DNA of 64,000 nt from Streptomyces sp. A3M-1-3 (GCF_024213665.1 NZ_JANAVP010000022.1:36069-100068); one strand, 5' to 3'. Counted from the first letter of the stretch, positions 25,854 to 35,900 are shown. A program made the numbers and translations. Notes: a model not told the origin generated them from the sequence alone.

Positions 25854-26579
25854 GTGACCAGCCCCGACACCTACGCCGACAGCCCGGATCTCGCCGCCCT
25901 GGCGGGCCTGCTGGCCGACCGTACGCGCGCCGCGTTCTGCCTGGCGCTGCTCGACGGCCGCGCCTGGACGGCGACGGAACTGGCTCGCCACGCCGGAGTC
26001 GCGCCCTCCACCGCCACCGGGCATCTGCACCAGCTCGTCGCGGGCGGCCTCCTCGCCGAGGAGCGCCAAGGCCGCCACCGCTACGTACGGCTGGCAGGCC
26101 CCGACACCGCCGAGATGATCGAGGGGCTCGCGGCCTACGCGCCGCGTCACCCCGCCCCGGTCCGTTCGCCGGCCGACGCCAACCGCCGCCGTGCCCTGGC
26201 CCATGCGCGTACCTGCTACGACCATCTGGCAGGCGCTCTCGGTGTCGCGATCACCGAAGCCATGACCGAACGCTCCCTGCTGGCCTGGGAGTACGGCCCG
26301 GCGCTGACCGCGGCGGGCGCCGAGTGGCTGCACGACCTGGGGATCGCGGACGATCGCCCGGCCGCGTCCCGCCGTCCGCACCTACGCACCTGTCTGGACT
26401 GGACGGAGCGCCGCCCCCACCTCGCGGGCGCCGTGGGCGCGGCGCTGTTCCGTCATGCACTGGACGAGTCCTGGCTGGTACGCCGGGAAGCCTCCCGCGT
26501 CATCACGCTGACCGACCAGGGCCGCGTGGCGATGCGCCGCCATCTGGCCCTGCCGGACGAGCTGCTGGACTACTCCTGA
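25854..26579 (+). CDS. ArsR-family winged-helix transcriptional regulator
   Basis: 241-residue cytoplasmic regulator. The HTH spans about residues 15-85: LAGLLADRTRAAFCLALLDG, TATELARHAGVAPSTATGHL (recognition helix), HQLVAGGLLAEERQGRHRYV (wing). The C-terminal half is the typical ligand or dimer domain with ARTCYDHLAGALGVAI (a CYDH motif) and RPHLAGAVGAALF. GTG at 25854 is chosen; an in-frame GTG at 25830 adds eight residues. It is divergent from the broken flavin reductase gene, a common pairing, and probably controls it and itself. Confidence 0.87.
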   Translation: MTSPDTYADSPDLAALAGLLADRTRAAFCLALLDGRAWTATELARHAGVAPSTATGHLHQLVAGGLLAEERQGRHRYVRLAGPDTAEMIEGLAAYAPRHPAPVRSPADANRRRALAHARTCYDHLAGALGVAITEAMTERSLLAWEYGPALTAAGAEWLHDLGIADDRPAASRRPHLRTCLDWTERRPHLAGAVGAALFRHALDESWLVRREASRVITLTDQGRVAMRRHLALPDELLDYS

Positions 26580-27043
26580 GCGCACATCGGGGCGTCGGCG
26601 TCCACGGACAGCGGGCTGCCCGCCGGCAGCATGTAGGTCACGTACAGCACGACCGGTTCGGTGCCGAGATTGCGCCCGATATGGACGTGCCGGTGTCCGG
26701 CGGGCTCGATGAACGACGAGCCTGCCGGCGTGGCCTCCACCGAGCAGTCGTCCAGCGTGCGCGTCAGCGTCCCGGACTTGACGACGGCGATGAGCTGGCC
26801 CGGGTGGTAGTGCCAGCCGGTGGAGCCGCCCGGCTGCACGGTGATCTCCCGTACCACGACGTCGGTGGGTCCCTTGGTCTTGACCTTCAGGGTCCCTTCC
26901 GAGGTGCCCTTCGCCAGCACCGTGCCGGAGACTCCCGTGCCGGGCGTGGCGAGCGCCGCCGAGGGCACCAGCCCCAGCGCCGCCATGCACCCGCCCACCA
27001 CCATGGCCTTGCGTATCCACCCCTGCTGCTTGTCACCGCGCAT
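26570..27043 (-). CDS. Exported cupin-domain protein
   Basis: 157-residue secreted cupin. The N-terminus has a signal peptide (RKAMVVGGCMAALGLV to SAALA) and the mature part holds the cupin motifs: GWHYHPGQLIAVVKSGTLTR (HxH and the Glu replaced by Gln) and GSSFIEPAGHRHVHIGRN. Metal binding through the histidines is plausible. ATG at 27043 is supported by GGAGGGG upstream. Function of exported cupins of this type is unknown. The 3' end overlaps the convergent ArsR gene by 10 bp. Confidence 0.85.
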   Translation of the reverse strand: MRGDKQQGWIRKAMVVGGCMAALGLVPSAALATPGTGVSGTVLAKGTSEGTLKVKTKGPTDVVVREITVQPGGSTGWHYHPGQLIAVVKSGTLTRTLDDCSVEATPAGSSFIEPAGHRHVHIGRNLGTEPVVLYVTYMLPAGSPLSVDADAPMCAQE

Positions 27044-27178
27044 GTGAACCCCTCCCAGGTCGGCCGAAACGCCCATACGCTACCGGGACTCAGGAACGCC
27101 GGCCGGAAAGGAGCGGGCCCGGGGGCGAAGCCTGCCCCCGAGCCCTGTGATGCCGCCCAATTGCGCACGCCGGCACTC

Positions 27179-27497
27179 TTAAGGGCACGGGTCGGTCATC
27201 ATGTCGTCGTGTTCTGCCTTTGAACTACCGCGCATCCGAAGGGAAAGCTGCGCGGGCAGGGCCACCGGATGCGCGCCGCAGTTGGCCCAGTCCTTGGTGG
27301 CGGTCACATCGAACAGCCTCGTCAGCGTCGCCGCGGTGTCCCGCAGCGCGTCCTCCGCCTTGACCTGTACGCGAGTGGACTCGGGCGGCAACTGCTCGCC
27401 CTCCTCGTCCTTCGGCTGGTACGCACGGGAGATGCCCGCCAGCAGCGCCGGCTTCTGCAGGCCGTGATGCGCTGCCGTCAGGTCCTTGATGCGACTT
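27179..27497 (-). pseudogene. Fragment of a conserved Streptomyces hypothetical gene
   Basis: On the minus strand, from about 27495 to 27285, an uninterrupted frame reads KDLTAAHHGLQKPALLAGIS, RAYQPKDEEGEQLPPESTR, VQVKAEDALRDTAATLTRLF, DVTATKDWANC. I recall this as the N-terminal third of a roughly 240-residue protein common in Streptomyces. There is no start codon with a ribosome-binding site, and after the final Cys the sequence becomes unrelated and ends at 27179. I call it a remnant deleted at both ends. Confidence 0.6.
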
Positions 27498-27562
27498 GGC
27501 CGGATATGTGATCAGGGGAGCTGTCACGGTTGCCGCGCACGGCTCGTCGGTATGAAGCAGGC

Positions 27563-28237
27563 ATGGCAACCTCCCTTCCGCCGAAGGACCTTGTGGTCTT
27601 CGAGCCGGTCAAGCGGAGCCAGTGCGCGGAGTGCCGGCAGGTCCCGCTCGACCGTCTGGTCCTCGATGACGGCGCGCCGCGCTGCCTGGACTGCGCGGAC
27701 CTGGGGCATCTGGTCTATCTGCCGCGCGGTGACACCGCCCTCACCCGCCGGGCACGCGAGGGCAGTTCACTGTCGGCTGTCGTGGTGCGCTTCAGCAAGC
27801 GCCGTGGGCGGTACGAGCGTCAGGGCGTACTCGTCGAGGAGGTGGCGCTCGCCCGCGCCGAGGCCGACTGCCTCGCGGACTCCGAGGCCCGGGCTCGTCG
27901 TCGTGCGCGTGATGCCGTACGCCGCGCGGCCGAGGACGTGCGCTTCACCGCGGCGTTCACCGCGGAGATTCGCCGGCTCTTCCCCGGCTGCCCGCCGGAG
28001 CGAGCCCATGCCGTCGCCTCGCACGCCTCGGTCCGCGGCAGCGGCCGGGTGGGCCGCAGCGCGGCGGGCCGCGCCCTGGACGAGGGCGCGGTCACGGCCG
28101 CGGTACGTGCGTCCGTACGCCACGACGACACGGCGTACGACGCGCTGCTGATGGCGGGGGTACCTCGGTACGAGGCTCGTGCCCGCGTCGCGGCCACGAT
28201 CGAGGCGGTACTCGCGGCCTGGCGCGGACCGGGCTGA
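27563..28237 (+). CDS. DUF2293 domain-containing protein
   Basis: 224-residue cytoplasmic protein. The N-terminal part has a zinc-ribbon-like set of cysteines (CAECRQVPLDRLVLDDG, then CLDCADLGHLVYL). The middle is a basic helical segment rich in Arg and Glu, and the C-terminal half is the DUF2293 domain (EIRRLFPGCPPERAHAVASH, HDDTAYDALLMAGVPRYEAR). ATG at 27563 is chosen. A nucleic-acid-related role is possible because of the zinc ribbon and basic region, but none is established. It converges on the chaplin gene with 10 bp between stops. Confidence 0.82.
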   Translation: MATSLPPKDLVVFEPVKRSQCAECRQVPLDRLVLDDGAPRCLDCADLGHLVYLPRGDTALTRRAREGSSLSAVVVRFSKRRGRYERQGVLVEEVALARAEADCLADSEARARRRARDAVRRAAEDVRFTAAFTAEIRRLFPGCPPERAHAVASHASVRGSGRVGRSAAGRALDEGAVTAAVRASVRHDDTAYDALLMAGVPRYEARARVAATIEAVLAAWRGPG

Positions 28238-28247
28238 GAGAGCCGGG

Positions 28248-28901
28248 TCAGCGCCGGGCGGCGGCGCGTGACCTGCGGTAGAGCATGGCGCCACCGAGCA
28301 GCAGGGCCGCGCTCGTCGGCACGGCGACGCCCAGACCGTCCGTACCGGTGTTCGCCAGCTCGGTGTCCTTCGGCGGGGTGTGGCGCACCGGCTCCTCCTT
28401 CGGCGGCGTGACCGGCTTCGGGCGCTCGGGACGCGGACCCGGCGTGTTCGAGGAGGAGTTGCCGACGGCGGCGTTGCCGATGCCGACGACGTTGACCGAG
28501 TTGCCGGTGACGTTCACCGGCACATCAACGGGGATCTGAACGCCGTTGCCCGACAGCACACCAGGCGAATCCTTTCCGCGCCCTTCCGCGGTGGCCCCGC
28601 CGTGCTCGCCGTGCTCGCCGTGCTTGCCATGATTCCCGTGCTTGCCCTGCTTGTTGCCGTGCGAGGAGTTGCTGCAGTTGTTGCCTACCGCCGGGTTCAG
28701 CAGTCCGACCACGTTCACGGTGTTGCCGCACACGTTCACCGGGATGTGCACGGGGACCTGCACCGTGTTGCCCGAGAGCACCCCGGGCGAGCCGACCGCA
28801 CTGCCGTCCGCGTCCGAGTCGGCGTGCGCGTAGCCCGCGCCGGCGAGCGCAGTTCCCGTGATCATCGCGGCTACCAGGCCATTTCGGCTTACCTGCCTCA
28901 T
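28248..28901 (-). CDS. Long chaplin with sortase sorting signal
   Basis: 217-residue exported surface protein of the ChpA-C type, which anchor amyloid-forming chaplins to the wall of aerial hyphae. After a signal peptide (to AGAGYAHA) it has two chaplin domains, SPGVLSGNTVQVPVHIPVNV and SPGVLSGNGVQIPVDVPVNV. They are separated by a His/Gly-rich repeat linker and followed by a Pro-rich spacer. The end is LANTG, a hydrophobic helix and an Arg-rich tail, a class E sortase signal. Only the first domain has the disulfide cysteines (VCGNTV ... GNNCSN); the second reads VTGNSV ... GNSSSN. Expression is expected late, during aerial growth. Confidence 0.93.
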   Translation of the reverse strand: MRQVSRNGLVAAMITGTALAGAGYAHADSDADGSAVGSPGVLSGNTVQVPVHIPVNVCGNTVNVVGLLNPAVGNNCSNSSHGNKQGKHGNHGKHGEHGEHGGATAEGRGKDSPGVLSGNGVQIPVDVPVNVTGNSVNVVGIGNAAVGNSSSNTPGPRPERPKPVTPPKEEPVRHTPPKDTELANTGTDGLGVAVPTSAALLLGGAMLYRRSRAAARR

Positions 28902-29068
28902 CAGTTCCCTGCTTTCCGGAGGATTTCACGGGCACTCACCCGCACCGGAAATAACGCGATGGAGCCATTCGGGTTATGGCTCATACGCCTTTCACTCCAT
29001 CGAGTGGGCGTTTTATCGAACTACTCTCCCGTGAATGGAAGCCGGTCCCTCCCGGGTAACTCCTTGCC

Positions 29069-29602
29069 ATGACGGATCGCCCGCTGCTCCTCCTCGACGT
29101 AGACGGCCCCCTCAACCCGTACGCCGCGTACCTCCCCGGCATGCGCGGCTACACGACACACCGCCTCCACCCGGCCAACTGGCTGGCCCGCCAGACCCCG
29201 GGCTCCCGCCGCCACCGTCGCGGGCTGCGCGTCCGGCTGCATCCCGGGCACGGCGCGCGGCTGACGGCCCTTCCGTACGAACTGGCCTGGGCGACCACCT
29301 GGATGCACCAGGCCAACGACATGATCGGGCCCGTGATCGGACTGACCGGCGACCTGCCGGTGATCGAATGGCCCGAGCTCTTCGCGCGTGACCCCGACGG
29401 GCTGTACTGGAAGACCCGGCCGCTCCTCGAATGGGCCGCCGGCCGCCCCTTCGCCTGGGTCGACGACATGATCACCGACCTCGACACGACCCATGTGACC
29501 GCCCACCACGACGCCCCGGCCCTCCTGCTCCGCATCCACCCGAGGCGCGGTCTGCGAGAAGCGGACTTCATGGCTCTGGAGCACTGGGCCGGGCAGCTGT
29601 GA
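29069..29602 (+). CDS. HAD-superfamily protein
   Basis: 177-residue cytoplasmic protein. The N-terminal LLLLDVDGPLNPY holds the DxD motif of haloacid dehalogenase-like phosphatases (nucleophile Asp and general-acid Asp). The late FAWVDDMITDLD supplies the acidic metal-binding pair (motif IV). The middle cap region has no recognisable substrate signature. It is probably a small phosphatase or a structural homologue. A downstream DUF3574 gene may be coupled, since a GTG overlaps this stop codon. Confidence 0.82.
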   Translation: MTDRPLLLLDVDGPLNPYAAYLPGMRGYTTHRLHPANWLARQTPGSRRHRRGLRVRLHPGHGARLTALPYELAWATTWMHQANDMIGPVIGLTGDLPVIEWPELFARDPDGLYWKTRPLLEWAAGRPFAWVDDMITDLDTTHVTAHHDAPALLLRIHPRRGLREADFMALEHWAGQL

Positions 29603-29628
29603 GCCCGCGGACGAAAGGTTCCCCTCGC

Positions 29629-30120
29629 GTGCCGATCCTGACGAAGCGCACCCGTCTCGCCCTGGCCGGAGCAGCCGCGGCCGTCCTCGCGGCCGGCGCC
29701 CCCGCCGCGTACGCGACGCTGGACACCGAACGCGCGCAGCCGCAGCCCTCCGCCGTGACGTCCTCCGCCGAAGCGGCGGCGGCGCGCGGCCAGGCGTACG
29801 TCGAGACGCGGCTGTTCTTCGGTACCGAGCGTCCCGACGGCGGCCCGGACGTGACCGACCGGCAGTTCATGGCCTTCATCGACCGCCATGTCACGCCGAG
29901 CTTTCCGTCGGGACTCACCGTGCAGGACGGCCGGGGACAGTGGCGGGACGCAGGCGGCACCATCGAGCGGGAGCGTTCGTACGAACTGATGCTGCTCTAC
30001 CCAGTCACCGAGGCCCGCGCGCACGACCGTCAGATCGAGCGGATCCGCGACGCCTACGAGCGCGCCTACGCGCAGGAGTCGGTGGCCCGGCTGGACGAGC
30101 CGACGCGCGCCGACTTCTAG
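29629..30120 (+). CDS. Exported DUF3574 protein
   Basis: 163-residue exported protein. It has a signal peptide (TKRTRLALAGAAAAVLAAGA ... YA) followed by the DUF3574 core: VETRLFFGTERPDGGPDVTD, QFMAFIDRHVTPSFPSGLTV, and IERERSYELMLLYPV. Function of this family is unknown. GTG at 29629 has AAAGG 10 nt upstream; an alternative GTG at 29599 overlaps the stop of the HAD gene and would add ten residues. The C-terminus is helical and charged. Confidence 0.82.
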   Translation: MPILTKRTRLALAGAAAAVLAAGAPAAYATLDTERAQPQPSAVTSSAEAAAARGQAYVETRLFFGTERPDGGPDVTDRQFMAFIDRHVTPSFPSGLTVQDGRGQWRDAGGTIERERSYELMLLYPVTEARAHDRQIERIRDAYERAYAQESVARLDEPTRADF

Positions 30121-30133
30121 GCGCGCCCGGCTT

Positions 30134-31161
30134 CTAGGCGCCCGCGCCGCGCGGCACGACCGTCGACAGTACGGCGGGCAGTGGGTACCAGTCCGCCGAC
30201 ACGACACTAGCGTGGCGCCCCGCCAGCAGGGCGAGGCGTTCGCGCGCCTGTGCCTCGGTCGGGTTGGTGCCGTCGGTGGCGGGCGGGACGTTGTGCGCGT
30301 CCGTCATGACGACAAGGTAGTGCCGGGCGTTGTACCAGCCGGTGTCGATGCCGCCACCCGCACAGGCGGATGCGTCGCCGTCGAAGACGACGAACCAGGG
30401 CCGGATGCTCGCGTCCGCGTATCGCGCGCGCGGGTCTCCGGCCTCGGCCTTGTGTACGGCGGGGAACGCGGCCGCGTCACGCAGCCGCCCGGCCGCGGCC
30501 AGGTCCCGCAGGTGGGTGGCGTACTCGCGGTCGGTCCACAGGGTGTCGGCGGGGTTGCCCTCCTCGACCGTGCCCGGGATCAGCTCGACGATGAACCGGC
30601 CGGCCAGGGCGGACCGCGCGGGCCAGCCGTCCGCCCGTACGGCCTCGTCGAGCGTCGCGCGGCCGCCGGCCAGATCGGCCGGCCGGTACAGCGCATCGCC
30701 GAGCTTGCTGCCGAGCAGGGCGTCGAAGGCGGCAGGCCCGCGGCCGTTCCGTCCCCGGAAGCCGTCCTTCATCTCGATCTTCAGCAGGATGGGCCGGTGG
30801 CCGGGGTGCGCGTCGTGCCAGGCTCTGATGTCCGCGAGGCAGCCGGCGAGGTTCTGGTTGCGGGGCTTGGTGCGCAGTTGTTGTCGTTGCCGAGCGGGTT
30901 GCTGTGCGAGACCCGCCAGGAGCTGCCGAAGACGTTGGTCCACACGTCGAGTTCGAGCATGGCGGCGCCGGAGTCCAGCGCGTCGGCGAAGTACGGGTAC
31001 TTGGCCTTCTCGTACGCGTTGTGGACGCCGACGCCGGTGGTCGCCGAGTACGGCGACTGGACAGGGTCCGCGCCCGTCGGGCCGGCATGCGCCGGCGCCC
31101 CCGCGAACGCGAGCGCCCCCGCCGCGGCAGCCGTCGCTACCGTACGCACCAGTGTGCTCAT
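30134..31161 (-). pseudogene. Secreted PI-PLC-like phosphodiesterase gene, broken
   Basis: The 5' part (from ATG 31161) encodes a signal peptide and the start of a secreted Ca2+-dependent phosphatidylinositol phospholipase C-like protein: GVGVHNAYEKAKYPYFADAL, ELDVWTNVFGSSWRVSHSNP, LGNDNNC. The 3' part continues in another frame with RTKPRNQNLAGCLADIRAWH, PILLKIEMKDGFRG and on to GGIDTGWYNARHYLVVMTDA. The break is near 30875-30885; compared with my memory of the family, about ten codons plus a frame are missing there. Both halves are otherwise well preserved, so the lesion is recent. Confidence 0.78.
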
Positions 31162-31293
31162 ACTCCCCCACTCTCACCGGTCAATCCGGTCAACGTGGGT
31201 GCACAGTAGGGGAGTTGGCTGAGGCCCGGGAAGACGGCGGCTTACGTTCAGGGGTGAGGGACGCGATGCCGGACCCGACCTCGGCGACCGACG

Positions 31294-31656
31294 TCACAGC
31301 CCTCCGGAAAGCTCACCCGTCCATGGGCCGGAGAGCATGCCATCGGTGAGCCACAACCCCGTGGCAGCCTCGATCGTGACGGCGACCCGCTGCGCGCCGT
31401 CACCGTCAGGGCCCAGCTGCTCCGTGATGCGGTGGAGGCCGGGTGCGGCAGCGCTTCCCGGTACGTACTTGCCTGGTATCCGCCTGTCGCACGGTTGCGG
31501 CTGTCCGTCGGGAACGAGAGTGGGATAGGTGCTGTTGGGGTGGTACCGGGCGCCGTTGACGTGGAAGGCCAGGCCCTGGTGGTCGGAGCCGAGCTGGTAG
31601 GTCAGGAACGGGATCGCTTCGACGAAGACGCAGGCTTCGGGACGGTTGATGATCAC
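31294..31656 (-). CDS. Hypothetical protein, third gene of the SNF2-SWIM operon
   Basis: 120-residue product I do not recognise. GTG at 31656 overlaps the stop codon of the SWIM gene (GTGA), giving the same type of 4-bp coupling seen between the SNF2 and SWIM genes. Residues look like a folded beta-rich domain: ACVFVEAIPFLTYQLGSDHQ, GLAFHVNGARYHPNSTYPTL, VAVTIEAATGLWLTDGML. There is no signal peptide or membrane helix. The composition is not the Arg/Pro-rich pattern of shadow frames, which supports a real gene. Confidence 0.6.
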   Translation of the reverse strand: MIINRPEACVFVEAIPFLTYQLGSDHQGLAFHVNGARYHPNSTYPTLVPDGQPQPCDRRIPGKYVPGSAAAPGLHRITEQLGPDGDGAQRVAVTIEAATGLWLTDGMLSGPWTGELSGGL

Positions 31657-32921
31657 GTCACGCGGCGGGCCGCCGCCTCCACCGGGTTGGTCGACGGTGT
31701 GCCCCTGGGCCACCAGTCGTCGCGGCCCGGGTCCGATTCGTATGCGTACCAGTAGCCGTCCTGGCCCAGACGGAGTTGGAGGGACCCGCCCGGGATCGTC
31801 AGGTGGTTGCGCCAGGGGCGGAGACTCGGGAGGCCTGCCGCTGCCAGGACCGGCCGGGCTCGGTCGAAGGGGCCCGCCGGGGGATCCCACGGCGTTTCCA
31901 GGACCTGGAGGGCGTCAGGGCCGCCCTGGCGCCAGGCGGCCACCGCGCGGGCCAGGTCGGTCGGGGTGCGGCCGGTGGCGGCGGCGAGGTCCCGGTAGAG
32001 GGCGCGGGTCGGGGCGGCCAAGCCGGAGCCGGGCTGGGCGGCGGCCAGGCGGACGGCGTCCTGCCAGGGGGTGAGGTCCGCGATCGGGTCGTGTGAGGTG
32101 GCGAGGATCGTGTGGGCGCGGGCCGCCGCGTCCGTGGCGAGCTGGTCCAGGGCGAGGGGGTCCGGGGCGCCGGGGACCGCGGGGTAGGACGGGGGGTGCG
32201 CCGGGTGTGCGGGGGTGGGGAGCGGCGGTGGCAGCGGCGGGAGCGGACCGCGTGCGACGGCCTCACGGGCCGCGATCCCTGGGGTGGCCGGGGCGGTGGT
32301 GCGCTCGCGGGCGGCGTGGGCCGCGTTGCGGCGGGCCAGGGCGTCGAGGAGTTCACGTTCGCCCCGGCCGCGCATGAGCAGGAGGACGAAGGGGTCCTGG
32401 TCCAGGAGGCGTGCCGTCCGGTAGCAGAGCGCCGCCGCGTGTTTGCAGGGCCAACCGCGGTCCGGACACGTGCAGGTGGGGGCCAGATCCCCGGCGGTGG
32501 GCAGCAGAACGACGTCGGCCTCCGCGGAGGAGTCGGCCAAGGAGTGCGGCATGTCCTTGTCCAGGAGCGCCGCGAGATGCGCCGGATGCGCGGCCGCGGT
32601 ATCCAGGAAGCTGTCCCAGTCGCTGTCCGTGAGAGTACGGAGGCGGATTTCCGTACGGTACGGGCGGGCGCGGCTGCCCCGCACGTACGCGACGATCCGG
32701 CCCGGCGTCACGCTGATCGTGTCGACGTACCCCTCGCGGGCGTACGTGCGGCCCCGGGCCAGTCGGCCCTCGTCCAGGGAGAGTTCCTCCAGGGCCCGCA
32801 CCCAGGCATGGCCCCACCAGGTCTCCGCGCTCCCCTGCGGGACCGCGTCGAAGGTGCGGCGGCGGTCGTCGGGGCGGGCGCTCATGTTGCTCGAGTTGCT
32901 CATGCTGCGCAGGCTGCTCAT
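31653..32921 (-). CDS. SWIM zinc-finger protein
   Basis: 422-residue protein with a SWIM motif CTCPDRGWPCKH (CxCx(n)CxH) near residue 215, a zinc-binding module found with SNF2 helicases and transposases and thought to bind DNA or protein. N-terminal residues about 30-150 (TWWGHAWVRALEELSLDEGR, ARGRTYAREGYVDTISVTPG) are the conserved region preceding SWIM in actinobacterial homologues. A Pro-rich spacer follows, then a C-terminal helical part. The ATG at 32921 overlaps the helicase stop (ATGA). The first 12 residues are an unusual Ser/Met/Asn-rich run. Confidence 0.88.
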   Translation of the reverse strand: MSSLRSMSNSSNMSARPDDRRRTFDAVPQGSAETWWGHAWVRALEELSLDEGRLARGRTYAREGYVDTISVTPGRIVAYVRGSRARPYRTEIRLRTLTDSDWDSFLDTAAAHPAHLAALLDKDMPHSLADSSAEADVVLLPTAGDLAPTCTCPDRGWPCKHAAALCYRTARLLDQDPFVLLLMRGRGERELLDALARRNAAHAARERTTAPATPGIAAREAVARGPLPPLPPPLPTPAHPAHPPSYPAVPGAPDPLALDQLATDAAARAHTILATSHDPIADLTPWQDAVRLAAAQPGSGLAAPTRALYRDLAAATGRTPTDLARAVAAWRQGGPDALQVLETPWDPPAGPFDRARPVLAAAGLPSLRPWRNHLTIPGGSLQLRLGQDGYWYAYESDPGRDDWWPRGTPSTNPVEAAARRVT

Positions 32922-35900
32922 GACGGCCTCCGCAAGGCCACCAGGTCGGCGAGCTGAGCGTCGGACAGCTCGGTCAAGGCCGCCTCTCCGCCACCCAGGA
33001 TCGCGTCGGCCAACGCGCGCTTGGACGCCAGCATTTCGGCGATCCGGTCCTCGACCGTGCCTTCCGCGATCAGCCGGTGGACCTGGACCGGCTGGGTCTG
33101 GCCGATGCGGTAGGCACGGTCGGTGGCCTGCTCCTCCACGGCCGGGTTCCACCAGCGGTCGTAATGGATGACATGGGATGCCCGAGTGAGGTTCAGACCG
33201 GTGCCCGCCGCCTTGAGGGAGAGCAGGAAGACAGGGACCTCACCGGACTGGAAGCGGTCCACCATCTCCTCGCGCTGGGCCACCGGCGTTCCCCCGTGGA
33301 GGAGTTGGGAGGGGACGCCGCGTGCGGTGAGGTGCTCGGAGAGGAGCCGGGCCATGGTCACGTACTGGGTGAAGACCAGGACCGAGTCGTCCTCGGAGAG
33401 GATCGTGTCGAGGAGTTCGTCGAGGAGCGTCAGCTTTCCGGAGCGGTTGCCGAGGCGGACGGGGGTCGCCTGTGGTCCGTGCTCTCTCAAGCCGTGTTCT
33501 TTCAGGCTGTGCTCTTTCAAGAACTGCGCCGGGTGGTTGCAGATCTGCTTGAGCGAGGACAGCAGCTTCATGATCAAGCCGCGCCGCGCGATGCCTTCGC
33601 TCGCCTCGATGGCGGCCATCGTCTCGTGTACGGCGGCCTGGTACAGGGACGCCTGTTCCCTGGTGAGCGGGACGGGGTGGTCGGTCTCCGTCTTGGGCGG
33701 CAGTTCGGGGGCGATGCCCGGGTCGGACTTCTTGCGGCGCAGAAGGAAGGGGCGGACGAGGCGGGCGAGTCGTTCGACCGCTTCTTCGTCCTCGCCGCCT
33801 TCGACCGCGCGGGCGTGGCGGGCGCGGAACGACTTGAGCGGGCCGAGCAGTCCGGGCGTGGTCCAGTCGAGGAGCGCCCACAGCTCGGAGAGGTTGTTCT
33901 CGACCGGGGTGCCGGTGAGCGCGACCCGGGCGGATGTGGGAATCGTCCGCAGCGCCTTCGCCGTCGAGGAGTGCGGGTTCTTCACGTGCTGCGCTTCGTC
34001 GGCAACGACCATGCCCCAGGCGTGGGTGGCCAGATGACCGGCGCTCGCGCGCATCGTTGCGTACGTGGTGAGGACGAAGCCGCCGGCGAGACCGGACAGG
34101 GTGCGGCCGGCGCCGTGGAAGCGGCGCACGGGGACGCCGGGCGCGAAGCGGGTGATCTCGCGCTGCCAGTTGCCGAGCAGCGATGCCGGGCAGACGACCA
34201 GGGTGGGTTCGCTGCGGGCCCGGTGCAGGTGGAGGGCGATGACCGTGATCGTTTTGCCGAGGCCCATGTCGTCCGCGAGGCAGCCACCGAGGCCGAGCGA
34301 GGTCATCAGGTCCAGCCAGCCGAGGCCGCGCAGCTGGTAGTCGCGCAGGGTGGCGTTCAGCCCGGGCGGCGGTGGCAGCGGGGCGGTGTCCGTGGTGAGC
34401 CGGGTGCGCAGGGTCGCCAGGGTGCCGGTGGGGATGGCCTCGACCGTCGCACCGTCGATCTCCGCCGTGCCGGTGAGGGCGACCGCCAGTGCGTCCACCG
34501 GGTCCAGAAGGCCCAACTCCCGCTTGCGCGCTTTGCGTACGAGCGCGGGGTCGACCACCACCCACTTGTCCCGCAGCCGCACGATCGGGCGGTGCGCCTC
34601 GGCGAGGGCGTCCATCTCGGCTTCGCTGAGCCGGTCATCGCCGAGGGCCAACTGCCACTGGAACGCGAAGAGTTCCTCCGCGTCGAAGAACGGCGTGCCG
34701 TCTGTCGCCGAGCCCGGCGCGGGCCGTACGACGGCGGTGGCGGTGAGCGTACGCGCCAGCTCCCTCGGCCAGTGCACGGCGATCCCGGCGGCGGCGAGCC
34801 GGGTCGCGGCGATTCCTAGCAGATCGGCCAACTCGTCCTCGTCGAGCGGCAGTACGTCGGGCGTGGGTTGCTCCAGCAGCCGGCCGAGGGGCGGCCAGAG
34901 GCGCGCCGCGCGGCGCAGCGCGAGTACCGCCTCGATGCGGGCACGCGGCCCGAAGCGGTCGCTGCCCTCTCCGTCCCACAGCCGCGCCGCGTCGATGACG
35001 AGCGTCGGGTCGGCCAGGCTGTGCACCTGGACGACGGCCGCGCCCGCTCGTCGTTCGCCGCCGTCGCCGTGGCGGTCGCCGTCGCCGTGGCGGTCCCCGT
35101 CGCCCGAGGTGTCGAAGAGGTCGTATGCGGAGAGGTCGAGCCGCAGCGAGATCCCGACCCCGGTATCCATCCCCGCGGCGACTTCGGCCGCCCACTCCCG
35201 CTGCTCGGGCAGCCGCTGTGGCTCGCGCGCCGCGAAGGGTGCGCCGTACGCGTGGCCGGCGGCCGGCGTACGCGGCAGGGTGTCGGCGACCGCGTCGAGG
35301 AAGGCCCGTACCAGCGCCTCGGGCTCGGGCAGCTGGAGGGGCCCGCGGCCCGGGGGGCCCGGCAGGGGGATGGCGTATGCCTCGTACGGCATGGCCGCTG
35401 CGATGGACCGCAGGTGCGCCACGTCGTCCGCGTCCAGGGGACCGGCCCGCCACGCGTCGTGGTCATCGGCGGTCAGGCCTGGCAGGAGCCGGCCCCGAGC
35501 CACCAGGTGAAGGGCGTGCAGCGCGGCCGCACCCCAGCAGCGGGCGGCCGGGTGAGCGGCGGGATCGTGCCGGGCACGGGCGAGCACGGACAGCGCGTCG
35601 GCAAGGGGCAGCAGGACGGCGGAAACGGGCTGGCTGCGCACACCACCACTGCTGCCGTCGCGCCGCACGACAATGATCCGCCCACCCCCATCCGCGGCGG
35701 ACGCCGACGCCGGCGCCGGGCCGCCCTGGCCACCGGGCCCCGCGGCCAGGGCTCCTACCGGACCGGCCCAAGCACCGGGTGCGTCAAGGGCTGCCGACGC
35801 CCCTCCTGCCCACCCGGCACCAGCACCCATAGCGCCGCCGGGCATCGCGGCCAGGGCTCCTGCCGGCCCGGCACCGACGCCCGGTGCGCCGCCGGGCACC

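Noticed and set aside
30105..30145. Short direct repeat CTTCTAGGCGC at two convergent stops
   Set aside because: Only 11-12 bp and likely chance or a minor duplication; no function inferred.
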